DNA from: Acidobacteriota bacterium
GTDB taxonomy: Bacteria; Acidobacteriota; Terriglobia; Terriglobales; Acidobacteriaceae
DNA: 56,941 nt
Assembly (NCBI GenBank): GCA_003224905.1
Contig: QIAA01000044.1
Coordinates: 1 to 56,941 of the forward strand
Reading direction: 5' to 3'
Each line of letters starts with the position of its first letter. Positions within the stretch are counted from its first letter, which is position 1. Below the pieces are notes generated by a model. The model made no database searches. It saw nothing but the letters and a program-made list of their open reading frames with translations, and was not told the DNA's origin. Shown here piece by piece: positions 1-8,445 of the stretch. The position numbers and the translations under genes are program-made.

Positions 1-303
1 CTTTGGAAAAGCGCCCAACTCTACTCCGGCGTCATCGGAGAAGTCAATCGCTGTCGACGCGGATTCGAATCGTCGAGCTTGATGAAATCCTCAAGCTTTA
101 TCGGAACGGAAAATCTGCGATTGGCGGTCAGTTCTTGCCCATACGGTATTTAGCTCTGGAAATCTACAGTTACTTCCTTATCGACATCATTTTTCCCACA
201 CGCCTACGATGTATTGCCCCAAAGGTAAGCACAACCTGGTGTTTACGGAAGCACCACCGATCCTCGCCACCGACGTCTACAGCCCCATCTATCACTGGAG
301 GTC
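1..303. other. 5' edge, no gene supported
   Basis: I see no convincing gene here. Frame 1 is open from the window edge to a TAG near 148 and could be the tail of an upstream gene, but its translation has no recognisable motif. A longer frame from position 3 runs into the next gene and is Arg/Ser rich without domain features. The last bases hold a good ribosome binding site (GGAGG, 297-301) for the next gene. Confidence 0.4.
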
Positions 304-306
304 GTG

Positions 307-2094
307 ATGAAAAAATTCCTTTTGCTGATTTTCGTGTGCCTGATTACAACCGCAGCCCTCGCCGCTAATCTTAGCGGCACGCTGACTGACAACAGCGGCC
401 CTGCCAGCATCAGTTGGAACGGAGGCCCGCTGACCGGCGCCCTGGGTTACGGTGGATTGCTGGGGCTTTCGCCGCCGTGCAACTCGACCATCTGCGACAT
501 TTACAACCTCACACTCAGTATTCCGTCGAATTTCTATTCAAGCAATCCCAACTTCGCAGTGCACGTAAAAGTAGGCTGGAACTCCAACATTCAGGATATT
601 GATGTTTACGTCTTCGACGTTAATGGAAATTTGGTCGGGGCATCGGCCACAGGCGGCACCATCAGCGAGGACGCCGATCTGGGGCAACTTCCTGCCGGGA
701 GCTACACGATCCAGATTGTGCCTGCCTCGTGCGTCGCCACCTCTTACGGCGGAACCGTGAACATGGCACAGGAGCCTGCTTTGCCGATGGGCAAGGCGCA
801 ATACAAGCTTGGCAATTTTACTTTCACCTCGCAGGTGCTGACGCGGCCGCCGCAAACCATAAACAATAATCCGGCAACGCCCATCTTCTTTGAGCAGGAT
901 GCGGAACCTCGTGTCGTGCACGACCCAGTAGGAAACATCTACGTGGGAGCCATACAGGGCGTGCCCGCCGGCACTGACCTGTGGAAGTCGATGGATGGAG
1001 GCAACACATTTACTTACCTGGGCGAGCCCGATGGCACGCAAGCCGCAGCCGCCGCGGGCGCCGGCACAGGTGTGGGCATCGGCGGCGGGGATGAGGATAT
1101 TGACGTCGGTTCCAGCGGCAAGCTGGCGCTGGCTTCGCTGTGGCTCGGATCGGTTACCAACTCCGCTTCCTCCGATGGCGCCACCACCTGGGTTACCAAT
1201 CCTTTTGCCTCCGACCTGCCGGAAGACGATCGTCAGTGGTTGGCCTTCTACGGGCAAAATGTCGTTTATCTGACCACCAAACAACTCGGCACACTGGACA
1301 ATTCCACTCTGACTATTTACGTGGTCAAGTCGTTCGATGGCGGCATCACTTTCCCGCAGGTGGCCGAAGTCACAAAACCTGCACTGGGCGTGCAACCGGG
1401 CGATCAAGGCAACATAGTGGTGGATCAAAATAACGGCAACGTTTATATGGTGTTCATCGGTGCATATCCCAACCAGGTCTATCTCGCGAAATCCACCGAC
1501 GGAGGCCTGAACTGGCTGCTCAAGCTGATCTATCAGTCACCCAGTGGTACATCGCTTCAGCATGTCTTCCCCGCCATCGCAATCGATCGCGGCGGCAATC
1601 TACATGTGGTTTTCAACGACGGCCGTCGCTCACTGCTCACCAGTTCCCGCGATCAGGGCGCAAGCTGGACAACACCGGTGCAAGTAAACACAGGTGCCAA
1701 CGCCAAGACGTCGGTGGAACCTTGGGTGGTCGCCGGCGACGTCGGCAAGCTGAACATCTTCTTCTACGGCACATCGGCTTCGGACTTTATGAACCCCAAT
1801 GCGCAATGGCAAATCTTTATGGCGCAAACCCCGAATGCCTTCCGCAACGTGCCGGTGTTCTACATCAAGCCGGCAACGGGGGTCATGCATAAGGGGGCAA
1901 TCTGCGTGAACGGTACAGCTTGTCCCAGCGGCACCCGCAACCTGCTGGAGTATTTCTTCCCCGATACCTACATGGACGGCAACGCCCTCGCCATATCCCG
2001 ACGACTTGCACGTAAACCCGAACACCACCATTACGCGACCCTGGTTCCTCAAACAGACCGGCGGCACGCGCATTTTGGGAACGCCATGATGTAA
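307..2094 (+). CDS. Secreted BNR/sialidase-like beta-propeller protein, 3' end probably frameshifted
   Basis: The first ~20 residues form a signal peptide (MKKFLLLIFVCLITTAALAA), so the protein is exported. Residues ~60-160 look like a beta-sandwich (DVYVFDVNGN). From ~195 onwards there are repeated Asp-box/BNR-like segments (KSMDGGNTF, KSFDGGITF, KSTDGGLNW), typical of sialidase-like propellers; the substrate is unknown. The ATG at 307 is preferred over the GTG at 304 because GGAGG lies five bases upstream. The last ~34 residues become Arg/His rich. The +1 frame from 1994 reads YPDDLHVNPNTTITRPWFLK and stops at 2087-2089, which fits this protein class far better. I infer a one-base insertion near 1993, or a sequencing error. 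Confidence 0.75.
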   Translation: MKKFLLLIFVCLITTAALAANLSGTLTDNSGPASISWNGGPLTGALGYGGLLGLSPPCNSTICDIYNLTLSIPSNFYSSNPNFAVHVKVGWNSNIQDIDVYVFDVNGNLVGASATGGTISEDADLGQLPAGSYTIQIVPASCVATSYGGTVNMAQEPALPMGKAQYKLGNFTFTSQVLTRPPQTINNNPATPIFFEQDAEPRVVHDPVGNIYVGAIQGVPAGTDLWKSMDGGNTFTYLGEPDGTQAAAAAGAGTGVGIGGGDEDIDVGSSGKLALASLWLGSVTNSASSDGATTWVTNPFASDLPEDDRQWLAFYGQNVVYLTTKQLGTLDNSTLTIYVVKSFDGGITFPQVAEVTKPALGVQPGDQGNIVVDQNNGNVYMVFIGAYPNQVYLAKSTDGGLNWLLKLIYQSPSGTSLQHVFPAIAIDRGGNLHVVFNDGRRSLLTSSRDQGASWTTPVQVNTGANAKTSVEPWVVAGDVGKLNIFFYGTSASDFMNPNAQWQIFMAQTPNAFRNVPVFYIKPATGVMHKGAICVNGTACPSGTRNLLEYFFPDTYMDGNALAISRRLARKPEHHHYATLVPQTDRRHAHFGNAMM

Positions 2095-2116
2095 AGAAAA
2101 ACTGTCGGTTGGGTGC

Positions 2117-2151
2117 CCCATCTTTGCGGCGCTTTTTGCCGCAAAGGTGGG
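2117..2151. terminator. Strong intergenic hairpin between convergent genes
   Basis: A 14-bp stem (CCCATCTTTGCGGC against GCCGCAAAGGTGGG, one G-T wobble position) encloses a 7-base loop containing TTTTT. It sits between two convergent genes and could end transcription from both sides, although no T-run follows the stem. It resembles a dispersed acidobacterial intergenic hairpin, so it may be a repeat rather than a dedicated terminator. Confidence 0.55.
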
Positions 2152-2230
2152 ACCCGGACCGAAGCCACGGCTCTTTACTTCAAGCGTGTAACCGGAAAAC
2201 CGCGAAACGCACTCCAACCCCTCGCCCACC

Positions 2231-3574
2231 TCACGCTGTTCGGTCAATCAGCAGAATCGTATGCAGCAGCACATTGGCCCCATTCGCGCAATCCTCCCAG
2301 CGAGTGAATTCCTTCGGCGAATGGCTGATGCCATCCACGCTGGGCACAAAAATCATTCCCATTGGCCCGGCCTTCGCGATCATCTGCGCGTCTTGACCAG
2401 CACCGCTGGGCAATCGCATGGTTTTCAGCCCCAGCCCTGCCGCCGCTGCTTCGCTCTTTGTCTGCATCTCCGGGTCGGCCACAGCCGGAGCATCGTGCTC
2501 GGCCTTCGCCATGATGATTTCAGTCCCCGTCTCTTTGGCGATTTCCTGCGCGCGCTTCTGGATTTCATCGCCGAGCCGCGCAATCTTCTCCTCCGAAAGA
2601 TCGCGTAATTCGATGGAATGTTTCACCAGTCCCGGCACCACATTCACGGCGTTGGGAAATACCTCCAGCTTGCCGACGGTCCCCACCTGTCGCCCCGGTT
2701 CCTGCGTCACGACATTCTGCACCGTTTCAATCAGCTTGGCTGCCGCCAGCAACGCATTGTGCCGTTCTTTCATGGGCGTGGTTCCCGCATGATTGGCAAA
2801 GCCGCGAATCTCCACATCGTACCGGTCAATGCTGACGATCCCTTCCACCACGCCAATCGGTACATTGGCTTTGTACAACGTCGCGCCCTGCTCGATGTGT
2901 AGCTCCAGGTAACAACGGAATGCTCCTGGCGATAGACGCGCTTCAGCCAACCGCGTCGGGTCACCACCGAGCTTTCGGATTCCGTCCGCGATGGACATTC
3001 CATCTCGAACGCGATTGAGATCGCTCGCCTGGAACAATCCCGCAGCGGACCCGCTGCCTGCGAAGGTGCCTTCCTCGTCCGTCCAGATCGCCATCTGCAA
3101 CGGGTGCCGCGTGGTGAAGTTGCGCTCGTTCAACGTGCGTATGATCTCAATCGCCGAGAGTGAGCCTAAATCGCCGTCAAAGTTGCCGCCACTGGGCACA
3201 GAGTCAATGTGCGAGCCAAAAAGTATCGGCTTCAAATTGTGGTCAGATCCCGCTCGCAATCCGAAGATGTTCCCGGCAGCATCAATGCGCGCTTCCATGC
3301 CAGCTCCGCGCATCAATTGCATGGCGTACTTCCGCCCGGCAACGATTGCGTCTGAGAAACCGGTGCGGCTGACGCCGTCGGCAAAGGTCCCGCCTGCTGG
3401 CCTCCCGTAAGTGCTGAGTCCCTCCAGGCTCTGCCGAAGGCGATCCGCATTGATGCGCAAGTCTGTGGCGGGCCCCTGAGAAAACGAAAGGGTGGAAAAT
3501 GTCGCGCAAGCAGTTGCGCCGGCAAAACCGAAAAGTAATTCGCGCCGATTGATTGTCATGGCATTGATCGTCAT
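2231..3574 (-). CDS. M20-family Zn-dependent amidohydrolase (N-carbamoyl-amino-acid hydrolase / allantoate amidohydrolase type)
   Basis: The protein is an M20-family metal-dependent hydrolase of the HyuC/AllC type, which cleaves N-carbamoyl amino acids, allantoate or related ureido compounds. The metal site is visible: GSHIDSVPSGGNFDGDLG (~residue 120) gives His and Asp ligands, WTDEEG (~165) gives the Glu pair, LELHIEQG follows, and GISHSPKEFT near the C-terminus carries the last His. The length (~447 aa) fits the family. The N-terminus MTINRRELLFGFAGA has a twin-arginine-like RR and a hydrophobic stretch ending near FSQG, so export through Tat is likely, unusual for this mainly cytoplasmic family. 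Two starts (3574, 3559) are possible; neither has a strong ribosome site. The exact substrate cannot be assigned. Confidence 0.88.
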   Translation of the reverse strand: MTINAMTINRRELLFGFAGATACATFSTLSFSQGPATDLRINADRLRQSLEGLSTYGRPAGGTFADGVSRTGFSDAIVAGRKYAMQLMRGAGMEARIDAAGNIFGLRAGSDHNLKPILFGSHIDSVPSGGNFDGDLGSLSAIEIIRTLNERNFTTRHPLQMAIWTDEEGTFAGSGSAAGLFQASDLNRVRDGMSIADGIRKLGGDPTRLAEARLSPGAFRCYLELHIEQGATLYKANVPIGVVEGIVSIDRYDVEIRGFANHAGTTPMKERHNALLAAAKLIETVQNVVTQEPGRQVGTVGKLEVFPNAVNVVPGLVKHSIELRDLSEEKIARLGDEIQKRAQEIAKETGTEIIMAKAEHDAPAVADPEMQTKSEAAAAGLGLKTMRLPSGAGQDAQMIAKAGPMGMIFVPSVDGISHSPKEFTRWEDCANGANVLLHTILLIDRTA

Positions 3575-3652
3575 GAGACGATGATCTTAGACGATCAAAA
3601 GCCCATTGCCGACTAAAACCCGCGAAACCTGCGCCACCGGTCCTTGAACGTA

Positions 3653-4078
3653 TTAGAAGAGTTGCGTATCCAACGCCGCAATAAACTGAATTCCCGGCAC
3701 AAGCTTCCCAAGCAGCTTCTTGTCATTAGTCAAAAAAAGGTCAGCCCCGGCCTGAGCCGCGGAAGCCAGGTGGATCGCATCCGCCGGAGGAAGGCCCAGG
3801 ATGCCTCTGATTCGCGCATAGTGATCCGCAGTTTCGAGGTTAAAAGGAATTACCTCGGAGACTACGGCCTCCAGCAACAGTCTCGACTCCCGGGCCAGAT
3901 CCGCAGAGCCTTTGCGGTAAATCCCGGCGAGCACTTCTCCAAAGGTGAAGGCTCCGGTGATTAACTGGTCCTGCCGCTCCTCCATGCGGGTGCGGATCGT
4001 CCCAACCCGTTTTGCGAATTGCGGGTGGTCTTCGAGCCAATAGATGAAAAGCATCGTGTCCCAGTAGATGCGGCTCAC
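3653..4078 (-). CDS. PIN-domain ribonuclease toxin (VapC-like)
   Basis: This 141-residue protein has the PIN fold pattern: an N-terminal YWDTMLFIYWLED with the first catalytic Asp, an acidic residue in GEVLAG (~48), and a C-terminal block PPADAIHLASAAQAGADLFLTNDKKL with the remaining conserved Asp residues. Family members are Mg2+-dependent RNases that cut tRNA or rRNA and are held inactive by an antitoxin. Its start overlaps the stop of the upstream gene by four bases (ATGA), the usual toxin-antitoxin arrangement. Role assignment is by family; the RNA target is unknown. Confidence 0.85.
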   Translation of the reverse strand: MSRIYWDTMLFIYWLEDHPQFAKRVGTIRTRMEERQDQLITGAFTFGEVLAGIYRKGSADLARESRLLLEAVVSEVIPFNLETADHYARIRGILGLPPADAIHLASAAQAGADLFLTNDKKLLGKLVPGIQFIAALDTQLF

Positions 4079-4488
4079 TTGCGTTCCACGGATTTAGAGG
4101 ACTCGGAGTAAAAGCTGTCTCGCTCAGCGCGGAGGTAGGCTTCGCCGCCGCCAAGTTCAGCGAAAACGCTCTTCAATGCGCCCCGAAGCTGGAGCCATGG
4201 ATCATTCCGGCGGCTAGAGACCGATTTTGTGTCAACAAGTTCGTAGGTGCAAACAACGGTAGTGCTCTGACCGGATTTCGGGCCGTTTACCCTGATCAAC
4301 CGCAGGTTATTGCCCTGCCAAAACTTCTTTCCCTTGAGAGCATTGCAAACGGCGGGAGTTCTGCCCACCAGGCCCAAATCGCGAACGATATCTCCAGCTC
4401 GAATCGACACCTGCGTTTCTTTACGGCTTCGCGCGGGAAGCACATATTTCTCACGGGCGTGAAGTCGAATCTTGTCTGCGTCTGTCAT
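4075..4488 (-). CDS. Putative antitoxin of the PIN-toxin pair, unusual type
   Basis: I do not recognise a named domain. This 137-residue protein is translationally coupled to the PIN toxin (ATGA overlap), so it is probably the antitoxin. Its N-terminal half (AREKYVLPARSRKETQVSIR, then GDIVRDLGLVGRTPAVCNAL) is basic and could bind nucleic acid. It is longer than typical VapB antitoxins (70-90 aa) and lacks an obvious AbrB or ribbon-helix-helix motif. The ATG at 4488 is chosen over the longer frame from 4638 because GAAGGA precedes it at proper distance and the extension would overlap the upstream gene. Confidence 0.6.
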   Translation of the reverse strand: MTDADKIRLHAREKYVLPARSRKETQVSIRAGDIVRDLGLVGRTPAVCNALKGKKFWQGNNLRLIRVNGPKSGQSTTVVCTYELVDTKSVSSRRNDPWLQLRGALKSVFAELGGGEAYLRAERDSFYSESSKSVERK

Positions 4489-4562
4489 TGGGAATCCTTC
4501 AGTAGCTAAAATAGCATAAATAAGCATGCATAGACAGCTTTTTATTGGTGCCACCCGTCCGA

Positions 4563-5303
4563 TTACGCTTCGCGGGCTTGCCAGGCCCTTGCTTTTGCTT
4601 CCCACTTCGGACGGTTCACGCCCTTCACTAGAAGCCAAAGACAGAGTGATAACTCTCCAATGAAGGCAGGAAGAAGAATGCCGGGGAATAGCCGATTTGC
4701 GAGGGCAGGGGACAGAACCAGCGCAAAGCTATTCGTCAGATAGCACACGCCGGCGATCTGCATCAGAAGGCCGATGGTTTTCGGAAAATAGCCCGACTTG
4801 AAGATCAAGTAGCCGATGATGAGGCAGAAACAGCCGAAGAAGAGCAAGCTCACGCCAAAGCCGTAGCCATGCGATTTGAGCGACAAGCTCGTCATGGCAT
4901 AGAGCTGTTCCGGCGTGAACGCTTTGAGGTATCCGGCGTTTCCCAGCGGAAACAACGCCTCAAGCAGACGCATCGTAGTCGCGGCTTCGATGCCGATCGA
5001 TATCAGGTTGATGAATACCGCCAGCAGAGCGAGATCTCGGCTGACCGGTCTCAGCAAGGCATACAAGATCAGCAGCAGGACAACAGCGCAAATCAGCAGG
5101 AACAGTTCGGCCGCGATATGGAAGCGCCACAGCGATTCGTGCGACATGATGTTGGCGGCGGTGGCCGCTGCATCGCCCGAGACGATCAGCCTGTCGCGAA
5201 CGAATGCCTCACCGATGAGGCCAATCACGATAATGATCAGATAGAGCACGCCACCGATTCTTGCGTAAAGCTGTGGCGATGTTTCAACGGTACGATCTGT
5301 CAT
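4563..5303 (-). CDS. DUF4386 family membrane protein
   Basis: A 246-residue integral membrane protein with about six hydrophobic segments and the DUF4386 layout: ARIGGVLYLIIIVIGLIGE near the N-terminus, a short outside loop with FVRDRLIVSGDAAATAANIM, and the segment YLIFKSGYFPKTIGLLMQIA near residue 170. The function of the family is unknown. It has a good ribosome site (GGAG). It is one of four paralogues in this 4-kb stretch, all on the minus strand. Confidence 0.85.
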   Translation of the reverse strand: MTDRTVETSPQLYARIGGVLYLIIIVIGLIGEAFVRDRLIVSGDAAATAANIMSHESLWRFHIAAELFLLICAVVLLLILYALLRPVSRDLALLAVFINLISIGIEAATTMRLLEALFPLGNAGYLKAFTPEQLYAMTSLSLKSHGYGFGVSLLFFGCFCLIIGYLIFKSGYFPKTIGLLMQIAGVCYLTNSFALVLSPALANRLFPGILLPAFIGELSLCLWLLVKGVNRPKWEAKARAWQAREA

Positions 5304-5338
5304 TTCGGCTCTCCATCAAGATGTCGACCCGAAGCTGA

Positions 5339-6037
5339 TCACGTTGCTGCCGCAGCCTCTGCTGGCACCTTGGCGCCCTTAATCAAGAGCCACAACATGA
5401 TCCACAATTCCCCAAACAGCGCCGGAAAAGTCCATTGGGCGACAACATTCGCGTAACTGGGCAGAAGTAACGACGTAAGACTTTGGGCCAGGTAGGCGAA
5501 GCAGTTGACGATCAGCAGGACGCCCAGGATTCGCGGAAGGAAGCCCGATCGCATCACCAGCACGCCGAAGGGGAAAAGCCACAAGCCCCAAAGGATCTCG
5601 GCGGCAACGATTTCCTGGTGGTGCAGACGGAGGAACAGCATGGCCAGGGCGTCCCGCTGAGGTTTGTCGAATACGGACAAGAAATCGGCGCCGCGTATGA
5701 GCACCAGGGCAGCAGCGTCGTTCAGCACGTTGAAGAAGTCGACTGCGGCTGGCAGCACACCCCCGAGGATTACCATCAGCACAGCAAGGTTCTGGTCCAC
5801 GCCCTTAAACAGCCGGTAAAAAGCCAGCACGATGAAGATCAAGACGATCCCGCAGAAGAGGTCGGCGACGATGCCGAGACGGAAGAGCAACTCGTGAGCG
5901 GCGATGTTGTTGGCTGTGGCGGTTGCGTTCCCGCGCACAAACAGCTTGCTGGGAATATAGATCAGGCGGAGAGGGGCGGCTAAGAGGAGTAGGTACAGGA
6001 CGCCGGCGACTCTTCCTGGGTTGCGGGTCGAGCTCAT
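5339..6037 (-). CDS. DUF4386 family membrane protein (divergent copy)
   Basis: This 232-residue membrane protein has the same order of segments as its neighbours: GRVAGVLYLLLLAAPLRLIY, the loop LFVRGNATATANNIAAHE, and VMRSGFLPRILGVLLIVNC near residue 165. It is the most divergent of the four copies and has a strong ribosome site (GGAGGG). The family has no known function. It is spaced about 35 bp from the next DUF4386 gene and is probably cotranscribed with it. Confidence 0.85.
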   Translation of the reverse strand: MSSTRNPGRVAGVLYLLLLAAPLRLIYIPSKLFVRGNATATANNIAAHELLFRLGIVADLFCGIVLIFIVLAFYRLFKGVDQNLAVLMVILGGVLPAAVDFFNVLNDAAALVLIRGADFLSVFDKPQRDALAMLFLRLHHQEIVAAEILWGLWLFPFGVLVMRSGFLPRILGVLLIVNCFAYLAQSLTSLLLPSYANVVAQWTFPALFGELWIMLWLLIKGAKVPAEAAAAT

Positions 6038-6122
6038 GTTCCCTCCGTTCTTGGGACGCAGCCGGAGATACGGCGAACGACGTCAAAAGGTTCTTTCAAT
6101 TACGCAATCACCAATTCCTCGA

Positions 6123-6827
6123 TTACAAATTCATCACTCCCCCGCTGGGCTGGCCTGCTCCTTCCAGCGTTGAATGCACATTTGTAAACCGAACGCGACA
6201 CAGCCAGAAAATCAGCAATATCAGTGGCAGGATGGCCGGGAGAAAAAGTACCTTTGTTTTGCGTAACCAGTGGGGGAATACTTGTTGCTGTCCCAGGAAA
6301 AAGGATCCTGTGGCGATGAACAGGGAAAAGCACATGCGCCAAAGGTGTCGCGCAATGCGATGTACACCGAAAACCCCGCCGCGCACGAGCATGCGAACGT
6401 CTCCAGCGGCAGAAAGCAGAGCCACGGAACCAAGAAAAAAATACATCCCAGCGGGAATTCCATCTTTTGGTCCCGTCCGGCTATTCGCCACTTCGAACCC
6501 GTAGGTCAGGATGATAGCTCCGACCGCCAATGCAACCAGAAGCGCGCCCCAATCGAAAATGCTCGTTTCCCCGTCTCGGCGCCTGCCGGTCGCCCATGCC
6601 GTTGTTACCAGATAGAACGCCAGAACGCCGCCGAAAACATTGTTCATTTGGTGTTTCATGAACGCAAGGTATGCCCCGGCTGTGGACATGCCCAGCATGG
6701 ATACGAAAAATACGTTTCCAGCTACGCGATGCCAGCGGCAACCTTTGCGGAACGACAGTGCGGCGGCGCCGGACAGCAAACCCAATATCCCGGCGCAAAT
6801 ATGAAGAACTAATATTGGTAATCGCAT
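6123..6827 (-). CDS. DUF2306-like integral membrane protein
   Basis: A 234-residue protein with about seven hydrophobic segments. The N-terminal motif LHICAGILGLLSGAAALSFRKGCRWHRVAGNVFF, split here as LHICAGILGLLSGAAALSF and KGCRWHRVAGNVFF, and the later HRIARHLWRM with conserved His residues match DUF2306. Histidines facing the membrane suggest a haem- or quinone-related role, but that is inference. The start has an AGGAGGG site. It interrupts a run of DUF4386 genes on the same strand, so it may belong to the same transcription unit. Confidence 0.7.
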   Translation of the reverse strand: MRLPILVLHICAGILGLLSGAAALSFRKGCRWHRVAGNVFFVSMLGMSTAGAYLAFMKHQMNNVFGGVLAFYLVTTAWATGRRRDGETSIFDWGALLVALAVGAIILTYGFEVANSRTGPKDGIPAGMYFFLGSVALLSAAGDVRMLVRGGVFGVHRIARHLWRMCFSLFIATGSFFLGQQQVFPHWLRKTKVLFLPAILPLILLIFWLCRVRFTNVHSTLEGAGQPSGGVMNL

Positions 6828-6869
6828 TCTTCCCTCCTTAGTCGCCCTGGCGTCCTTCCATCGCGCGCT

Positions 6870-7610
6870 CTACGATCGCCATTGCCCCACTGCACTGGCC
6901 TGTTCCTTCCATCGTTGTTCGTTCACGCCGAACACAAGGAGCCACACGATAAGCGCTACTGCCCCGAGGAGGCCGAAGGCTGCAATGTAGGGGAACAGAC
7001 GGTATCCGAGCGGCAGATACAGGAAGCTCAGCCAACCCAAACCTCCAAATACCGACACCACGCCCAGAATCCGAGGCAGGAAGGTGGACCTCATAATGAG
7101 GTAGCCCGTCAGGAGCGCATAGAATCCAAAAAATACCAAGGCGGTCGCGGCGCCACGGTCATTTACCTTAAGAAAGAGGAGCGCCAGCGCCTGCAACTGT
7201 TCCGCGCTGAATACACTCAAGTAGTGCGCACCTCCCAAGACGAACAAGGGGGCGATAAAAAAGACGCGGCTAAAAGTCTTGATAACGCAACCTGCGAAGC
7301 CTAAGAACGCGGCAAGCAAAGAGACGCTCCTACCCGCCGGCTTAAGCAAGTCATAAAAGAGAGCGGTCATAGCCATCTGGCACGCCATTTCGATGAGGTA
7401 GACTGCGAAACCCAACTGAAACAAGCCCCTGTGCGTCAGTATGTTGGTCGCCGTAGCCGCGGCGTCGCCGTCAACAACAAGCCTGCCGCTCACGAAACCC
7501 TGGGCGAATATTCCCGTCAGTATGGTGACGAGATAAAACACACCCGTAATCCTGGCCTTGAGACGCGGCGACGTTTCTGTAATCCGTTCCGTCATTACAG
7601 CTGTGTTCAT
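6870..7610 (-). CDS. DUF4386 family membrane protein
   Basis: A 246-residue membrane protein with the DUF4386 pattern: ITGVFYLVTILTGIFAQGF, loop VSGRLVVDGDAAATATNILT, and LIMRSTFLPRILGVVSVFGG. The first 35 residues are nearly the same as those of the next upstream paralogue (MxTAVMTERITETSPRxKAR), pointing to a fairly recent tandem duplication. The start has an AAGGAG site. Function unknown. Confidence 0.87.
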   Translation of the reverse strand: MNTAVMTERITETSPRLKARITGVFYLVTILTGIFAQGFVSGRLVVDGDAAATATNILTHRGLFQLGFAVYLIEMACQMAMTALFYDLLKPAGRSVSLLAAFLGFAGCVIKTFSRVFFIAPLFVLGGAHYLSVFSAEQLQALALLFLKVNDRGAATALVFFGFYALLTGYLIMRSTFLPRILGVVSVFGGLGWLSFLYLPLGYRLFPYIAAFGLLGAVALIVWLLVFGVNEQRWKEQASAVGQWRS

Positions 7611-7656
7611 ATTCCTTTCTCCTTAACGAGCGATTGAATCAAGGATGCATGGCGCG

Positions 7657-8400
7657 TTAGGCTTGCCATTCCTTCGCTGCACTGGCCTGCTCCCTCCATC
7701 GTTGATCATTCACGCCGATCATCAGGAGCCATAGGGTCAGAGATATTTGCCCAACGCCGGGGAAAACCAGAATGTAGGGCTGCAGGGACCGCGCGAGCGG
7801 CGGTGACAGAAACAGAGCGTAACTCAAACCGGCAAGTGCCATCAGAACGCCAAGGATGCGCGGCAGGAAGCTGGACTTGAGAATGAGGATGCCGACCAGT
7901 AGGCAATACAATCCGAAAAATACCAGACCGATGTTGTGGTAGGCTGCGGCGCGCAATCTGAGAAACACGAGCGCCAGCGCTTGCAACTGTTCCACAGTAA
8001 ATACGCTCAAGTACGGCACTCCTCCCAACAGGACCAGGGGAGCAACATGAAACAGGCTGCTGATGGCCTGAAGCACGCATGCCACAACGCTGAAAAATGC
8101 TGCGATTAAGGAGAGGCTGGGATTCACGGGCTTGAGCAACTCATACAAAAGTGCCGTCAAAGCGACATAGCTCGCGAACGCGATGATGTCGGCTGTGAAA
8201 CCCCACCGCCATAATGTCTCGTGCGCAAGGATGTTGCTGGCGGTAGCCGCGGGGTTGTCCGATACCACCAGCCGGTTACGAACGAAAATCTCGACGAACA
8301 TTCGCGTCAGTATGGTGAGCAAATAAAAGACACCGGCGATTCTCGCCTTGAAACGCGGCGACGTTTCTGTGATCCGTTCCGTCATCACGGCGGTGCTCAT
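7657..8400 (-). CDS. DUF4386 family membrane protein
   Basis: A 247-residue membrane protein and the closest paralogue of its downstream neighbour: same N-terminal MxTAVMTERITETSPR, same LKSSFLPRILGVLMALAGL block, and the same C-terminal ending (GVNDQRWREQASA against GVNEQRWKEQASA). About six membrane segments are visible. It lies 45 bp downstream of the ABC permease gene on the same strand, so the whole row may be read from the regulator gene onwards. Function unknown. Confidence 0.87.
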   Translation of the reverse strand: MSTAVMTERITETSPRFKARIAGVFYLLTILTRMFVEIFVRNRLVVSDNPAATASNILAHETLWRWGFTADIIAFASYVALTALLYELLKPVNPSLSLIAAFFSVVACVLQAISSLFHVAPLVLLGGVPYLSVFTVEQLQALALVFLRLRAAAYHNIGLVFFGLYCLLVGILILKSSFLPRILGVLMALAGLSYALFLSPPLARSLQPYILVFPGVGQISLTLWLLMIGVNDQRWREQASAAKEWQA

Positions 8401-8445
8401 CTCCGTTTTCCCTTCCGCGAGAGGATGATCAAGAAGGCCTGAAAA

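Noticed and set aside
3..368. 121-residue frame at the left edge
   Set aside because: Arg/Ser-rich, no domain pattern, and it overlaps the well-supported start of the secreted BNR protein at 307.
538..1428. 296-residue antisense frame
   Set aside because: Lies entirely opposite a well-supported gene; composition is typical of GC-rich antisense frames and has no domain.
5483..5983. 166-residue plus-strand frame across a DUF4386 gene
   Set aside because: Gln/His/Glu-rich antisense shadow of a membrane-protein gene.
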